Numbered from the stretch's first letter, positions 5,932 through 14,238 are shown. The stretch: DNA of 25,880 bases from Castellaniella sp. UBA6218 (GCA_002421865.1 DISE01000099.1:1-25880), one strand, 5' to 3'. The notes: generated from the letters alone by a model not told the origin. Numbers and translations: made by a program.

Positions 5932-8454
5932 TCAGGCGCGCTGAGTGATGACGCGCAGTTGGCTGTCGTTTTGCAACAACTGATAGCTGTCGTTGTCCCG
6001 CTGGAGCAGCACCTGTTCCTGAGCCAGATTCTTCAGGAGCTGGTCGCGCCGGTCACGCAGGCTTTCCAGCGGCCAGCGGCCGTAGTCCTCTCCCGAGACG
6101 CCCAGGCGCTTGTTCGAGTCCTCGTAGCGCTGCATCAGCGTCTCGTCATCCAGCGCGTCGACCGGTTCCTGGCCGGATCGATAGGCGTCGCGGTAGGCCG
6201 TGCTCATCAGCCTCAACTGCTCGTTCATGGAATGGTCGGGCGTGTCGAGCACAGAGGACACCAGCGCACCCCGGTCGAGTTTTTCGAAGCGCAGCTTCAG
6301 GACATCCTTGCCATCCTCCACACTGGTCTCGAACACGACACGGTTGGCGCCGCCAGGCAACCGGCCCGAGGAATCGTTGATCCACATCTGGCCGGCATGA
6401 TCGGTCGCCTCGCGCCATTCGGTCCCCGCACCGACCGGGCTCATGAACAGGGACGTCGTGGCGTTCGGCGCGCCGGCCAGGAACTGGTAGAGGCGCCTGT
6501 CGGGATCGTTCAGCACCAGGCCGCCGGAATCGTCGATCCTGACGCCATGCTCGTTGCCTTGGCCCACATCATGGGCCAGCATGTCGAAGTAGTGACACAA
6601 GGCCCGCGTGGTCGGCTGGCCGCTGTTGACGAAGTAGCGGCTGTCGTCCTTGTCGGACACGATCAGCGTGCCGAACGAGCCGCCCGAGCCGTCCTGGACA
6701 TGGCGCACGACGTTCTCGCCCAGGCGCAGTACGGGCTGCATCGACTTGCTCTGGTTGGTGATCTGTGTGATCCGCCGCTGCACTTCCCTCGGGTCGGTCG
6801 GCTGTTCCTGGGGCAGCCCCAGCTGGCGCTGGGCAGTCTTGTGCAGCAGTCCAGACTCGACGACGCTGTCCTCCGCCGGCTGCTGCAGCAGGCGCAGGCC
6901 CCGCGAGAAATTCTTCTCGTAGGCTTGCTCGTCGGAGCGGTCCATCTTCTGGATCATGCTCATGCTCGTCAGGCCCAGGGCATCCCCCAGGAACCGTCCG
7001 GCACGCGCCAGGCCCTGCACGACCGGCGCGAAGAAGGAAGAGAACGCCTGCTTGACGCGGCCAAAGCCCGACAGCGTCTCGCTGCGCGCGGATCCGTCCC
7101 CGACCGTCACGGGCAGGCGCGGCGCGCTTTGCTCGATCCGGGATTCCGGTTCCACGTCCTTGCGTCCCACGACCTGGCGGTCGATCAGTTCCAGCTCCAG
7201 TTCCAGCCGCTCGATCTTCTCCATGCGGCCCTGGGAGACCATCATCAGTTTTCCGGAAAGCTCCTGACGCTGCGTTTCCTGTATGGTCAACTGCTTGGCC
7301 TGCTCGAGCAGCGTGTTGATTTCGACGACGCTTTCCTCGATGATCTTCATCGCGGCCGCGTTCTCGATGTTGCTGGGCAGATCACGCAGCGCACTGAGCG
7401 CCAGGTAGGCACCCCCCAGAACAGAGACCAGATTGCCCGAGATGCCGCCGCCGGTCAGCGATGACACGGTGGAACCGCCATACGCGATTCCCGCCCCCGC
7501 CGCGCACCAGCCCAGGGTCGAGACGGCCTGTCCGAACGCGGCCTGCGCCGTCTTGCTCCAGCGCCATGCGTGATCCCGCAGTTCCAGCGAGGACACATCC
7601 GGCTTGATCTTGGACGGATCCTGATCCAGGATGCTCTTTTTCGCGACGATCTTGACCTGCTCGTCGAGTTTCTCCAGGCATTTCGCCGTATCGATCTGCA
7701 GCTTCTCGATCTGGTCGAGATTCTTTTCGCTCACGCTGCGGTTGTCCTGCGGCACGGACTCGGGCTTGGAGCTGCCGCCCCTCAGCCAGTTCCACGCGGA
7801 ATAGGCGGCGCCCAGGTATTTCTGTACGAAACCCTGATTCATCGGCGCGATTTCTTCCTTGGGCGCATGCTCTTCGACCGGGGCGGGCTCTTTCTTCCCG
7901 ACGCGGAATCCTTCGCGCAGCAAGGCGTTTTCCTTATCCATCCGCAGGTTGTCCTGCCTGGAAATGGGAACCGGCTCCAGCAACAGAGGGTCCTCTTCGG
8001 TCCCGTCCAGTGCGTCGTACCAGACATCCCCGTTCTCATCGATTTCACCGATGTCGACATACCGCGGCTTTACCGACGGGGATTCGATCTCGATCTCGTC
8101 CTCGTCCTCGTCGACATGCTGTTGCTTATCGACGACCTCGAACTCGTCCTCGTCGACAACCGACTCTTCGTCGTCATACAGGTCGGGATTCATCTGCTTC
8201 GCGAACTCGTTGGCGGCGCCGAGCAGGTTCGTGCCAACGTTCCACAGCGAGGCGAAGAACCCCCGGGATTCATTCCCGCCGCTCAGCACTTCCTGGCGGA
8301 CGGTGCCGTCCGAAACCTTGATATCGTGCCCTTCCATTTCACCGCGCCCCGACTGGATCCCCGTCTGTTGCGACAGGCCCTTGTCGTGAACCGGCGATTC
8401 GTTGTGCTGCACGTGCACCGGCACGTGCCCAACGCCATTCTGCACACCACCCAT
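5932..8454 (-). CDS. Large T3SS effector/translocator candidate (840 aa)
   Basis: I do not recognise the family. The start is the second ATG of ATGACCATG, because GAGGGAG is 7 bases from it and abuts the first. Visible parts are: a polar Gly/His/Gln-rich N-terminus (1-60) of the kind used as a T3 secretion signal; a very acidic stretch (91-126, mostly Asp/Glu); a coiled-coil region (about 244-275); a hydrophobic Gly/Ala-rich pair of putative membrane helices (about 305-357); a long charged coiled coil (362-430); and a mixed alpha/beta-looking C-terminal half (560-840). A hydrophobic hairpin followed by a coiled coil is reminiscent of T3SS translocators (YopB/BopB) or membrane-inserting effectors. 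It is the last gene after three CesT-type chaperones, behind an hrp-like box. That context makes it a probable T3SS substrate; its function is unknown. Confidence 0.7.
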   Translation of the reverse strand: MGGVQNGVGHVPVHVQHNESPVHDKGLSQQTGIQSGRGEMEGHDIKVSDGTVRQEVLSGGNESRGFFASLWNVGTNLLGAANEFAKQMNPDLYDDEESVVDEDEFEVVDKQQHVDEDEDEIEIESPSVKPRYVDIGEIDENGDVWYDALDGTEEDPLLLEPVPISRQDNLRMDKENALLREGFRVGKKEPAPVEEHAPKEEIAPMNQGFVQKYLGAAYSAWNWLRGGSSKPESVPQDNRSVSEKNLDQIEKLQIDTAKCLEKLDEQVKIVAKKSILDQDPSKIKPDVSSLELRDHAWRWSKTAQAAFGQAVSTLGWCAAGAGIAYGGSTVSSLTGGGISGNLVSVLGGAYLALSALRDLPSNIENAAAMKIIEESVVEINTLLEQAKQLTIQETQRQELSGKLMMVSQGRMEKIERLELELELIDRQVVGRKDVEPESRIEQSAPRLPVTVGDGSARSETLSGFGRVKQAFSSFFAPVVQGLARAGRFLGDALGLTSMSMIQKMDRSDEQAYEKNFSRGLRLLQQPAEDSVVESGLLHKTAQRQLGLPQEQPTDPREVQRRITQITNQSKSMQPVLRLGENVVRHVQDGSGGSFGTLIVSDKDDSRYFVNSGQPTTRALCHYFDMLAHDVGQGNEHGVRIDDSGGLVLNDPDRRLYQFLAGAPNATTSLFMSPVGAGTEWREATDHAGQMWINDSSGRLPGGANRVVFETSVEDGKDVLKLRFEKLDRGALVSSVLDTPDHSMNEQLRLMSTAYRDAYRSGQEPVDALDDETLMQRYEDSNKRLGVSGEDYGRWPLESLRDRRDQLLKNLAQEQVLLQRDNDSYQLLQNDSQLRVITQRA

Positions 8455-8477
8455 GGTCATCTCCCTCAGGCTTTCAA

Positions 8478-8903
8478 TCAGGCCGCCAGGGGCGGCAGCA
8501 TGGCCGGCGCACGGCCCTGGACGATCTCGCGCCAGACCCGGGCGGTTTCGGAAAACGCATCCAGCAGGGCGGACAGCGTCTGGGCCGAGCACAAGGCCAG
8601 GGGTACCCGGCCGCAGAGCAGGGCTTCGCCGGAAGGTTCATGCAGGCCGATCGTGTTGCCGCCCGTGCCGCTCCACAGGGAATTGGCCTGCAGCATGAGG
8701 CGATAGACCGCCTCAAGCCCGGCGGCGGCGTCCGGCCGCCCCAGGCGGGCGAAGAACACGACCTCTCCGGCATCTCCGCCCTCGTTCAGCAAGCCGATGG
8801 TCACATCGCCCACGATGACTTCCTCGGTCGTCAGCAGCGCGTCGGCCGGGGACAGGCCCACGAATTGCGCGTAGCGTTCCAGCAGTTCGGTGTAGTTCGA
8901 CAT
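8478..8903 (-). CDS. CesT-family T3SS chaperone (third of three)
   Basis: 141 residues from ATG at 8903 (GGAG six bases upstream; a TTG four codons earlier is less likely). It is a small acidic protein with the CesT/Tir chaperone (class I) layout: N-terminal helix with LLERYAQFVGL, a beta strand TIGLLNE, then the family hallmark LMLQANSLWSGTGGNTIGL (about 88-106), strand LLCGRVPL, and a C-terminal helix. Class IA/B chaperones dimerise and bind the N-terminal 50-100 residues of an effector in the cytoplasm, handing it to the T3SS ATPase. It lies 23 bases upstream of the 840-residue gene, so that protein is the obvious client. The motif is shared with the two genes upstream. Confidence 0.82.
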   Translation of the reverse strand: MSNYTELLERYAQFVGLSPADALLTTEEVIVGDVTIGLLNEGGDAGEVVFFARLGRPDAAAGLEAVYRLMLQANSLWSGTGGNTIGLHEPSGEALLCGRVPLALCSAQTLSALLDAFSETARVWREIVQGRAPAMLPPLAA

Positions 8904-8950
8904 GTGGTTCTCCAATTCAATTCATTCGGTCAGGTGAAAAAACGTCGGTG

Positions 8951-9358
8951 CTAGGCTTGCAGGTTGAGTTGCCGCCGCCAGGTCAGCGCGAGGCCGGCAA
9001 GATGACGCATCGTCCTGGCCAGCGCCTGCGCCCCGGCCTCGGCGCCCAGCCGTTGCGCCAGCACCACCTTTCCTGTGTTTTCTTGTATGCCGAAAGTCGC
9101 GCCTTCGGTGCCCAGACCAAACGCATTGGCCCGAAGCAATTCCCGGCGCACATGGCTGGCGTCGTCTTCTGGCACCGTTCCCACCGGGCAGAACACCTGG
9201 ATCATGGGCTCGGCCTCCGTTTCCGGTTCCAGGGCCAGACCGACCGGCACACCATCGATCGTCAATTCGCCCGAGCGCAGCAGTGCCGCTCCGTCCACGC
9301 CGATATGCGTGGCCAGATCCATCAGGGCATTCTCATAGATTTTCGTCGTTGAAGACAT
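8951..9358 (-). CDS. CesT-family T3SS chaperone (second of three)
   Basis: 135 residues. ATG at 9358 was chosen because AGAAGGAGG lies 8 bases upstream; a longer reading frame has no such site. The domain order is as in the neighbours: N-terminal helix (YENALMDLATHIG), strand ELTIDGVPVGLAL, strand PMIQVFCPVGTVP, helix and hallmark ELLRANAFGLGTEGATFGI, strand KVVLAQRL, and a C-terminal helix rich in Ala, Leu and Arg. Here the Trp of the LW(S/A)GT motif is replaced by Gly-Leu, so it is the most divergent of the three. It is 16 bases downstream of the first chaperone and 47 bases upstream of the third. Which effector it serves is not shown by sequence. Confidence 0.8.
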   Translation of the reverse strand: MSSTTKIYENALMDLATHIGVDGAALLRSGELTIDGVPVGLALEPETEAEPMIQVFCPVGTVPEDDASHVRRELLRANAFGLGTEGATFGIQENTGKVVLAQRLGAEAGAQALARTMRHLAGLALTWRRQLNLQA

Positions 9359-9374
9359 CTTCGTGGCCTCCTTC

Positions 9375-9788
9375 TCAGTCCAGGGCGGGCGACAGTTCAC
9401 GGTCCAGGAGCGCCAGCCAGCGGCGGGCATCGGCGACCAACGCGCGCAGGATCTGTTCGAGCGCGTGCGGCGAGAGCTCGGCCGCCCGGATGGACCTGCT
9501 CAGGACGACGGCATCGTTGTCGCCGTACAGGCCCAGCGTATTGCCGTGGGTTCCCGCCCAGAGATTGTTGGCTTGCAGGAACAGGCGGTGAAGGGCGTCG
9601 GCGTGCGTGGCCGGCACCGTGCCGACATCGACGCAGGCGATGATCCAGTCTTCTCCCTCGGCCGTCCGTATCCGGGTCAGCCCAGTGGGGGAGCCATCGA
9701 TGATGAATTCCCGCAGCTGGGGCACTGCAGCCACGCCGAGCGCGAGGAAGCGCTCCAGTTCAGCCGCATGGTGTTCGTTTCGAGCCAT
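9375..9788 (-). CDS. CesT-family T3SS chaperone (first of three)
   Basis: 137 residues, first gene of the operon. A strong site (GGAGGA, three bases, ATG) precedes it. The product has strand EFIIDGSPTGLTRI, strand DWIIACVDVGTVP, and the CesT hallmark LFLQANNLWAGTHGNTLGL (about 68-86) followed by AVVLSRSI and the C-terminal helix that forms the dimer interface in this family. It starts about 56 bases downstream of an hrp-like box, which gives the direction and extent of the operon: three chaperones, then the 840-residue protein, then a terminator. Having several class I chaperones in a row suggests either heterodimers or separate clients elsewhere in the genome. Confidence 0.82.
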   Translation of the reverse strand: MARNEHHAAELERFLALGVAAVPQLREFIIDGSPTGLTRIRTAEGEDWIIACVDVGTVPATHADALHRLFLQANNLWAGTHGNTLGLYGDNDAVVLSRSIRAAELSPHALEQILRALVADARRWLALLDRELSPALD

Positions 9789-9843
9789 TGTTCCTCCAAT
9801 CTTGTGGGGCAGCTTCGACAGGCCACCTCGGCCTGCTCCTACC

Positions 9844-9871
9844 TGAGTGTCGGAAACTGGCGGCAGGTTCC
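9844..9871 (-). promoter_or_regulatory. hrp-box-like ECF sigma promoter, chaperone operon
   Basis: On the minus strand: GGAACC (9871-9866), 15 bases, ACACTCA (9850-9844). This matches the HrpL consensus GGAACC-N15/16-CCACNNA at all informative positions except the first C of the second block. It lies 55 bases before the first chaperone ATG. The same layout occurs at 22185-22212 and 22896-22923. Confidence 0.75.
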
Positions 9872-9880
9872 CACCACAAG

Positions 9881-9901
9881 AAAAAGGAGTCGCCTGGCTC
9901 C
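9881..9901 (-). terminator. Probable terminator after lysR
   Basis: On the minus strand GGAGCC, loop AGGC, GACTCC (one mismatch) is followed by TTTTT. It lies 50 bases after the lysR stop and just before the hrp-like box, separating the two units. Confidence 0.5.
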
Positions 9902-9949
9902 GGTCACGACGGCGTGCCGGGAGGGCATGGCCCGTCCGCGGAGGCCCGC

Positions 9950-10879
9950 TCAGCGGTCGGCGCCGGCCTCGAGTGCCCAGGGTTCAAGGATGAAGGATTG
10001 GGCAAGGTATTCGATCAGCGCCTGGACGCGGGCTGGCCGGTTGCGCCCGGGAGGGGTGACGACATGCAGCGCCAGTGGCTCGGTTTCCCAGGGTTCCATG
10101 GCGGTTTCCAGCGCGCCGGACCGCAGTTCTGGCCAGACGAGGAATTCCGGCTGCAGGGCCAGTCCCAGCCCGGCCCGCAACGCCGGCATCAACGCATCGG
10201 CGTTGTTGGTCCGCATCAGGGTCGGCATGACCTGGGAAAACTCGCCGTGTTCGGGGTGGCGGAAATGCCAGGTCGACCCGCCGCGCGCATAGGCGTACTG
10301 CAGCGCCCGGTGGCCCGCCAGATCGCGTGGATGGCGCGGCTTGCCGTGGCGTTCGAAATAGGCCGGCGTGCCCACCAGCAGGACGCGGACGCGGCACAGG
10401 CGGCGGGCCAGCAGGCTGGAGTCCGCCAGCCGGGCGATGCGCAGCGCCAGATCGAAGCGTTCGGCGACCAGGTCCGCCTGTGCGTCGTCGAAGCGCACAT
10501 CCAGTTCGACTTCCGGGTGGGCGGCCATGAAATCCGGCAGCAGGGGCGCCAGACGCGCGATGCCGAAGGACATCGGGGCGGATACCCGGACCAGGCCGCG
10601 CAGGCTCTTGGACTGTTCCGCGACTTCGGCTTCGACCGCTTCGCCTTCTTCGAGGATGCGCGCGGCGCGCTCCAGCGCCAGGCGGCCGCTTTCGGTCAGG
10701 GACAGGCGGCGCGAGGTGCGATGGAACAGCACGGTCTTCATCCGGGTTTCGAGGCGGGTGACGGCTTTGGACACCGTGGCCTGCGACAGTTCGCAGGCCG
10801 CCGCCGCGCGCGCGAACGAACCCGTTTCCGCCACCTTGGCGAACAGGGCCCAGGCTTCCAGGTCAGGCAGTTTCTTCAT
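9950..10879 (-). CDS. LysR-type transcriptional regulator
   Basis: 309 residues, the usual length for the family. The N-terminal winged helix-turn-helix (1-62) reads AWALFAKVAETGSFARAAAA, then LSQATVSKAVTRLE and RLSLTESGR. The C-terminal co-inducer domain (about 90-300) contains VRVSAPMSFG, FDLALRIA and a late GLGLALQPEFL. It belongs to the CrgA/AaeR-like group that often controls neighbouring redox or small-molecule genes. It is divergent from the pirin gene with 111 bases between starts, so it most likely regulates pirin and doxX. A TCAATTATTGA palindrome lies between them. Confidence 0.92.
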   Translation of the reverse strand: MKKLPDLEAWALFAKVAETGSFARAAAACELSQATVSKAVTRLETRMKTVLFHRTSRRLSLTESGRLALERAARILEEGEAVEAEVAEQSKSLRGLVRVSAPMSFGIARLAPLLPDFMAAHPEVELDVRFDDAQADLVAERFDLALRIARLADSSLLARRLCRVRVLLVGTPAYFERHGKPRHPRDLAGHRALQYAYARGGSTWHFRHPEHGEFSQVMPTLMRTNNADALMPALRAGLGLALQPEFLVWPELRSGALETAMEPWETEPLALHVVTPPGRNRPARVQALIEYLAQSFILEPWALEAGADR

Positions 10880-10913
10880 GCGTCTATCGTATCAAAAATG
10901 GAAAGGATGAAAT

Positions 10914-10924
10914 TCAATTATTGA
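10914..10924. promoter_or_regulatory. Candidate LysR binding site
   Basis: TCAAT-T-ATTGA, a perfect 11-base palindrome with the LysR T-N-A pattern, sits 35 bases before the lysR start and 67 bases before the pirin start. It is the only clear dyad in this divergent promoter region. Confidence 0.4.
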
Positions 10925-10990
10925 TCTTCTCGTCATGATCGGCAGACCCTACACTGCCTCATCGTTATCAGGAACCCACGGGAGACCGCC

Positions 10991-11692
10991 ATGATCGAAC
11001 ACCGCCCCTATGCCACCCTCGGCGCCGCCCAGCACGGCTGGCTCGATGCCCGCCATCATTTTTCCTTTGCCGAATATCACGACCCTGCCCGGGTCCACTG
11101 GGGCGCGCTGCGCGTCTGGAACGACGACACGATCCAGCCGGGCACGGGTTTTCCGCCGCACCCGCACGCGGATATGGAAATCATCACTTATGTGCGCGAA
11201 GGCGCCATCACCCACCAGGACAACCAGGGCAACAAGGGCCGCACCCAGGCGGGCGACGTGCAGGTGATGAGCGCGGGCAGCGGCATCGTCCATTCGGAAT
11301 ACAACCTGGAGCCCGGCGTCACGCGGATCTTCCAGATCTGGATCTTCCCCGACCGCAAGGGCGGGGCGCCCGGTTGGGGCTCGCGGCCTTTTCCCAAAGG
11401 CGACCGTTCCGGGCGTTTCGTGACGCTGGCCAGCGGTCTCGATGGCGATGACGAGGCGCTGCCGATCCGTGCCCGGGCGCGCGTGCTGGGCGCCACGATC
11501 AAGGCCGGCGAGACGCTGGAATACAGCTTCGGCGACGGGCGCGTGGGCTACCTGGTCCCCGCCCGGGGCCGGGTCGAAGTCAACGGCGTCACGCTGTATG
11601 CCCGCGACGGCGCGGCGATCCGTGACGAGGCCGCGCTGCGCATCACCGCCCTCGAGGACGCCGAACTGGTCCTGGTCGACGCATCGGCCTGA
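10991..11692 (+). CDS. Pirin family protein (YhhW-like bicupin)
   Basis: 233 residues, a two-cupin pirin. The N-terminal cupin has the metal-binding set: His57 and His59 in FPPHPHADMEIITYV, and His101 and Glu103 in GIVHSEYN. Members such as E. coli YhhW have quercetin 2,3-dioxygenase activity in vitro and others act as redox or iron sensors; the physiological substrate is generally unknown. The C-terminal cupin (about 150-230) lacks obvious ligands, as usual. GGGAGA precedes the ATG. The set lysR, pirin and doxX is common in proteobacteria and points to a response to redox-active or aromatic compounds. Confidence 0.93.
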   Translation: MIEHRPYATLGAAQHGWLDARHHFSFAEYHDPARVHWGALRVWNDDTIQPGTGFPPHPHADMEIITYVREGAITHQDNQGNKGRTQAGDVQVMSAGSGIVHSEYNLEPGVTRIFQIWIFPDRKGGAPGWGSRPFPKGDRSGRFVTLASGLDGDDEALPIRARARVLGATIKAGETLEYSFGDGRVGYLVPARGRVEVNGVTLYARDGAAIRDEAALRITALEDAELVLVDASA

Positions 11693-11763
11693 ATCCGGAC
11701 GTTCGCCACTCTGTTTCCCAACCCCTGTTCTTCAACCGATCTTCTCAACCTTCATTGAATATC

Positions 11764-12159
11764 ATGGAAAATCGCAATCTTGCCATCCTCTCCCTCATCG
11801 GTCGCGTCCTGATCGCCGTCCTGTTCCTGGTCGGCGTTTCGGGCAAGATCACCGCGCCGGCGGGCACCATCGGGTATATCGCATCCAGTGGCATGCCACT
11901 GCCCGCCGTAGCGTATGCCGTTTCGGTGTTCGTCGAGCTGGTGCTGCCGATCCTGCTGGTGCTGGGCTGGCGCACGAGGATCAGCGCCGCCGTTCTGGCC
12001 TTGTTCAGCATCGTGGCCGCCCTGTTCTTCCACAACCAGCTGGGCGACATGAACCAGTCGATCCACTTCTTCAAGAACCTGGCGATCGCGGGCGGACTGT
12101 TGCAGCTCGCGGCCTTCGGCGGCGGGGCGCTGAGCCTGGACGCGCGCCGGGTGCGCTGA
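11764..12159 (+). CDS. DoxX family membrane protein
   Basis: 131 residues with four predicted transmembrane helices (about 8-24, 45-65, 72-90 and 100-120), the DoxX/DUF4870-like fold. The conserved segment RVLIAVLFLVGVSGKI and the HNQLGDMNQSIHFFKNLAIAGGLL stretch before the last helix are typical. Members are linked to redox stress and quinone-related processes, but no reaction is assigned here. The ATG at 11764 was chosen over a TTG three codons earlier; neither has a strong ribosome site. It lies 71 bases after the pirin gene and probably shares its transcript. It ends two bases before the convergent isomerase gene. Confidence 0.88.
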   Translation: MENRNLAILSLIGRVLIAVLFLVGVSGKITAPAGTIGYIASSGMPLPAVAYAVSVFVELVLPILLVLGWRTRISAAVLALFSIVAALFFHNQLGDMNQSIHFFKNLAIAGGLLQLAAFGGGALSLDARRVR

Positions 12160-12161
12160 GC

Positions 12162-13025
12162 CTACACGGCCGACCTGTGTCGCTGGATGCAGGTCTCCAG
12201 GACTTCTCCGCCGGGCCGGCCCCACCAGTCCTCGGAGAAAATCTCGACTTCGCACAGGCCGGCATAGCCGGCCTCTTCCATTGTGCGACGAATGGTCTTG
12301 AGTTCGACCACTCCGTCGCCCATCATGCCCCGATCATTCAAGAGATCGCGTGTGGGCGCCAGCCAGTCGCAGACGTGATAGGCCAGCAGGCGCCCGACAC
12401 CCGCGCGCCGGATCTGGGCATGCAGTTTCGGGTCCCACCACACGTGATAGACATCGACGGCGACTCCCAGCATGCCGCTGCGATCGGGATCCAGTTCATC
12501 GCACAGGTCCAGCGCCTGTTCCAGTGTATTGATGCAGGCGCGTTCGGCCGCCTGCATGGGATGCAGGGGCTCGATCGCCAAAGGCATCCCGACCGTGCGT
12601 GCATATTCCAGAGTGGCGGCGATGCCGTCGCGCACCTCGCCGCGCGCCCGCGCAATGTCGATGTAGGCCGGCGCTCCCTGCAAGGCGCCCGGCAGTGAAC
12701 CTACCACCAGAACCAGACAGGGCGCGTCCAACGTCTTCGCTTCGTCCACGGCGCGACGGTTGTCTTCCAGGGCCGCGGCCAGGCCGGCGGCGTCGGCCGC
12801 CGGGAAGAATCCGCCCCGGCAGTAGCCCGACAGGCGCGTGCCCGTATCCCGCAGCAGGCGGGCGACCGTCTCCAGGCCGACGTCAGCCACCTGATCGCGC
12901 CAGGGCGAGATCGACCGGATGCCGCGTCGTGCGCATTCGTCGATGATCCTGTCGAGCCGCCACTGCTTGCGCACTGTGGCGGTGTTCAGTGACAGAAGTT
13001 CGTGATCCTTGGACAGGTCCCGCAT
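12162..13025 (-). CDS. Sugar phosphate isomerase/epimerase-like TIM barrel
   Basis: 287 residues of the xylose-isomerase-like AP-endonuclease-2 superfamily (IolE/IolI/hydroxypyruvate isomerase type). Metal-site residues recognisable from the fold are Glu in LAIEPLHPMQ, Asp and His in VAVDVYHVWWDP, His and Asp in LAYHVCDW, and Glu in GLCEVEIFSEDWWG. It probably isomerises or epimerises a keto-sugar or related acid. GAGGAG six bases before the ATG fixes the start. It is the last gene of the ABC-transporter catabolic operon, 10 bases after the DUF993 gene, and is convergent with doxX. Confidence 0.88.
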   Translation of the reverse strand: MRDLSKDHELLSLNTATVRKQWRLDRIIDECARRGIRSISPWRDQVADVGLETVARLLRDTGTRLSGYCRGGFFPAADAAGLAAALEDNRRAVDEAKTLDAPCLVLVVGSLPGALQGAPAYIDIARARGEVRDGIAATLEYARTVGMPLAIEPLHPMQAAERACINTLEQALDLCDELDPDRSGMLGVAVDVYHVWWDPKLHAQIRRAGVGRLLAYHVCDWLAPTRDLLNDRGMMGDGVVELKTIRRTMEEAGYAGLCEVEIFSEDWWGRPGGEVLETCIQRHRSAV

Positions 13026-13035
13026 GCCGTGCTCC

Positions 13036-14226
13036 TCAGGATTGTTGAATGCCATGCACCGCCAGCCACCGCGCCATGCGTTCGACGGCCAGGTCGGGGC
13101 GCTCAAGTACACCCGCCTGGTCGGCCAGACGGAACAGTTCGGCCACGTGCTGCACGGAACGCGCGCTTTGCTGCCCCCCCACCATCGAGAAATGATCTTG
13201 GTGGCCGTTGAGCCAGGCCATGCAGACCACCCCTGTCTTGTAGAAGCGCGTGGGCGCGGCGAAGATGTGGCGCGACAGCGGCACGGTCGGCGCCAGGATC
13301 TCATGGAAGCGCGCAGTGTCGCCCCCGCCCAGGGCGGCCAGCGCCGCGCTGGCCGCCGGCGCGATGGCGTCGAAGATCCCCAGCAGCGCGTCGCTCTGTC
13401 TGTGGTTGGGCAGATCCCCCACGCCGTCGCCCGCGATCAGTTCGGCATAGTTGAAATCGTCGCCGGTGTACATGCGTACGCCCGCCGGCAGACGGCGGCG
13501 CATCTCGATCTCGCGGTCCTTGTCCAGCAGCGAGATCTTGATCCCGTCGACCTTTTCCGCGTGGGCGGCGATGACGTCCAGGGCGGTGTCCATGGCGCGA
13601 GAGATGTCCTCGTCGCCCCAGTAGCCCCTGAGCTGCGGGTCGAACATGTCGCCCAGCCAGTGCAGGATCACCGGCTCGCGCACCTGTTCCAGGATGCGGC
13701 CGTAGACGCGGGCGTAATCGTCGGGACCACGCGCCACGCGCACCAGGGCGCGGCTGGCCATCAGGATCAGCCGGCCGCCCAGGGCCTCGATCGCGCCGAC
13801 CTGCTCTTCATAGGCCGCGATCACGTCGTCCGCCGTGCGCGCGGCCTCCGGCGCCAGATGGTCCGTGCCGCAGCCCGAGGCCACACGGGCGCCCGGGATG
13901 TCGCGCGCCGCATCGAGCGAACGCCGGATCAGCTCGAGCGAGGTCGCCCAGTCCAGGCCCATGCCGCGCTGCGCGGTGTCCATGGCCTCGGCCACCCCCA
14001 GGCCCAGGGACCACAGGTGGCGGCGGTAGCCGATGGTGGCGTCCCAGTCGATGGCGCAATCGACCCAGGGGTCGACGGTGGCGATCGGGTCGGCCACCAC
14101 GTGCGCCGCCGAGTAGGCGATGCGATTGAAGGCCGCGCCGCCGGCTGGCCGGGGCACGGGGTCGCCACGCAGGGCATAGGTTTCAAGCCCGCCGCTGTGT
14201 GTGGGCAAGAGAATGCGTATGCTCAT
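13036..14226 (-). CDS. DUF993 family protein (DHDPS-like aldolase fold)
   Basis: 396 residues matching the DUF993 family, related to the dihydrodipicolinate synthase/N-acetylneuraminate lyase aldolases. Features include WDATIGYRRHLWSLGLGVAEAMDTAQRGMG (split across residues 65-94), REPVILHWLGDMF, DGIKISLLD (the Lys is the candidate Schiff-base residue) and GVRMYTGDDFNY. No activity is established for the family as far as I know. In this operon it would be the carbon-carbon cleavage step acting on the product of the dehydrogenase and isomerase. It is 12 bases after the Gfo/Idh/MocA gene and 10 before the isomerase. Confidence 0.85.
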   Translation of the reverse strand: MSIRILLPTHSGGLETYALRGDPVPRPAGGAAFNRIAYSAAHVVADPIATVDPWVDCAIDWDATIGYRRHLWSLGLGVAEAMDTAQRGMGLDWATSLELIRRSLDAARDIPGARVASGCGTDHLAPEAARTADDVIAAYEEQVGAIEALGGRLILMASRALVRVARGPDDYARVYGRILEQVREPVILHWLGDMFDPQLRGYWGDEDISRAMDTALDVIAAHAEKVDGIKISLLDKDREIEMRRRLPAGVRMYTGDDFNYAELIAGDGVGDLPNHRQSDALLGIFDAIAPAASAALAALGGGDTARFHEILAPTVPLSRHIFAAPTRFYKTGVVCMAWLNGHQDHFSMVGGQQSARSVQHVAELFRLADQAGVLERPDLAVERMARWLAVHGIQQS

Positions 14227-14238
14227 GGCAACACCTTC

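Noticed and set aside
5899..8706. Long plus-strand frames opposite the 840-residue gene
   Set aside because: They are mirror frames of a gene with good ribosome site, terminator and chaperone context; their translations show low-complexity Leu/His/Gln patterns.
10971..10998. A fourth hrp-like box before pirin
   Set aside because: GGAACC is present but the base block 15-16 positions downstream lacks the CAC core and already overlaps the ribosome site and start codon.
11755..12698. Extended plus-strand frame through doxX and beyond
   Set aside because: Only 11764-12159 encodes a recognisable DoxX protein; the longer alternative frame is out of phase with it and is opposite the isomerase gene.
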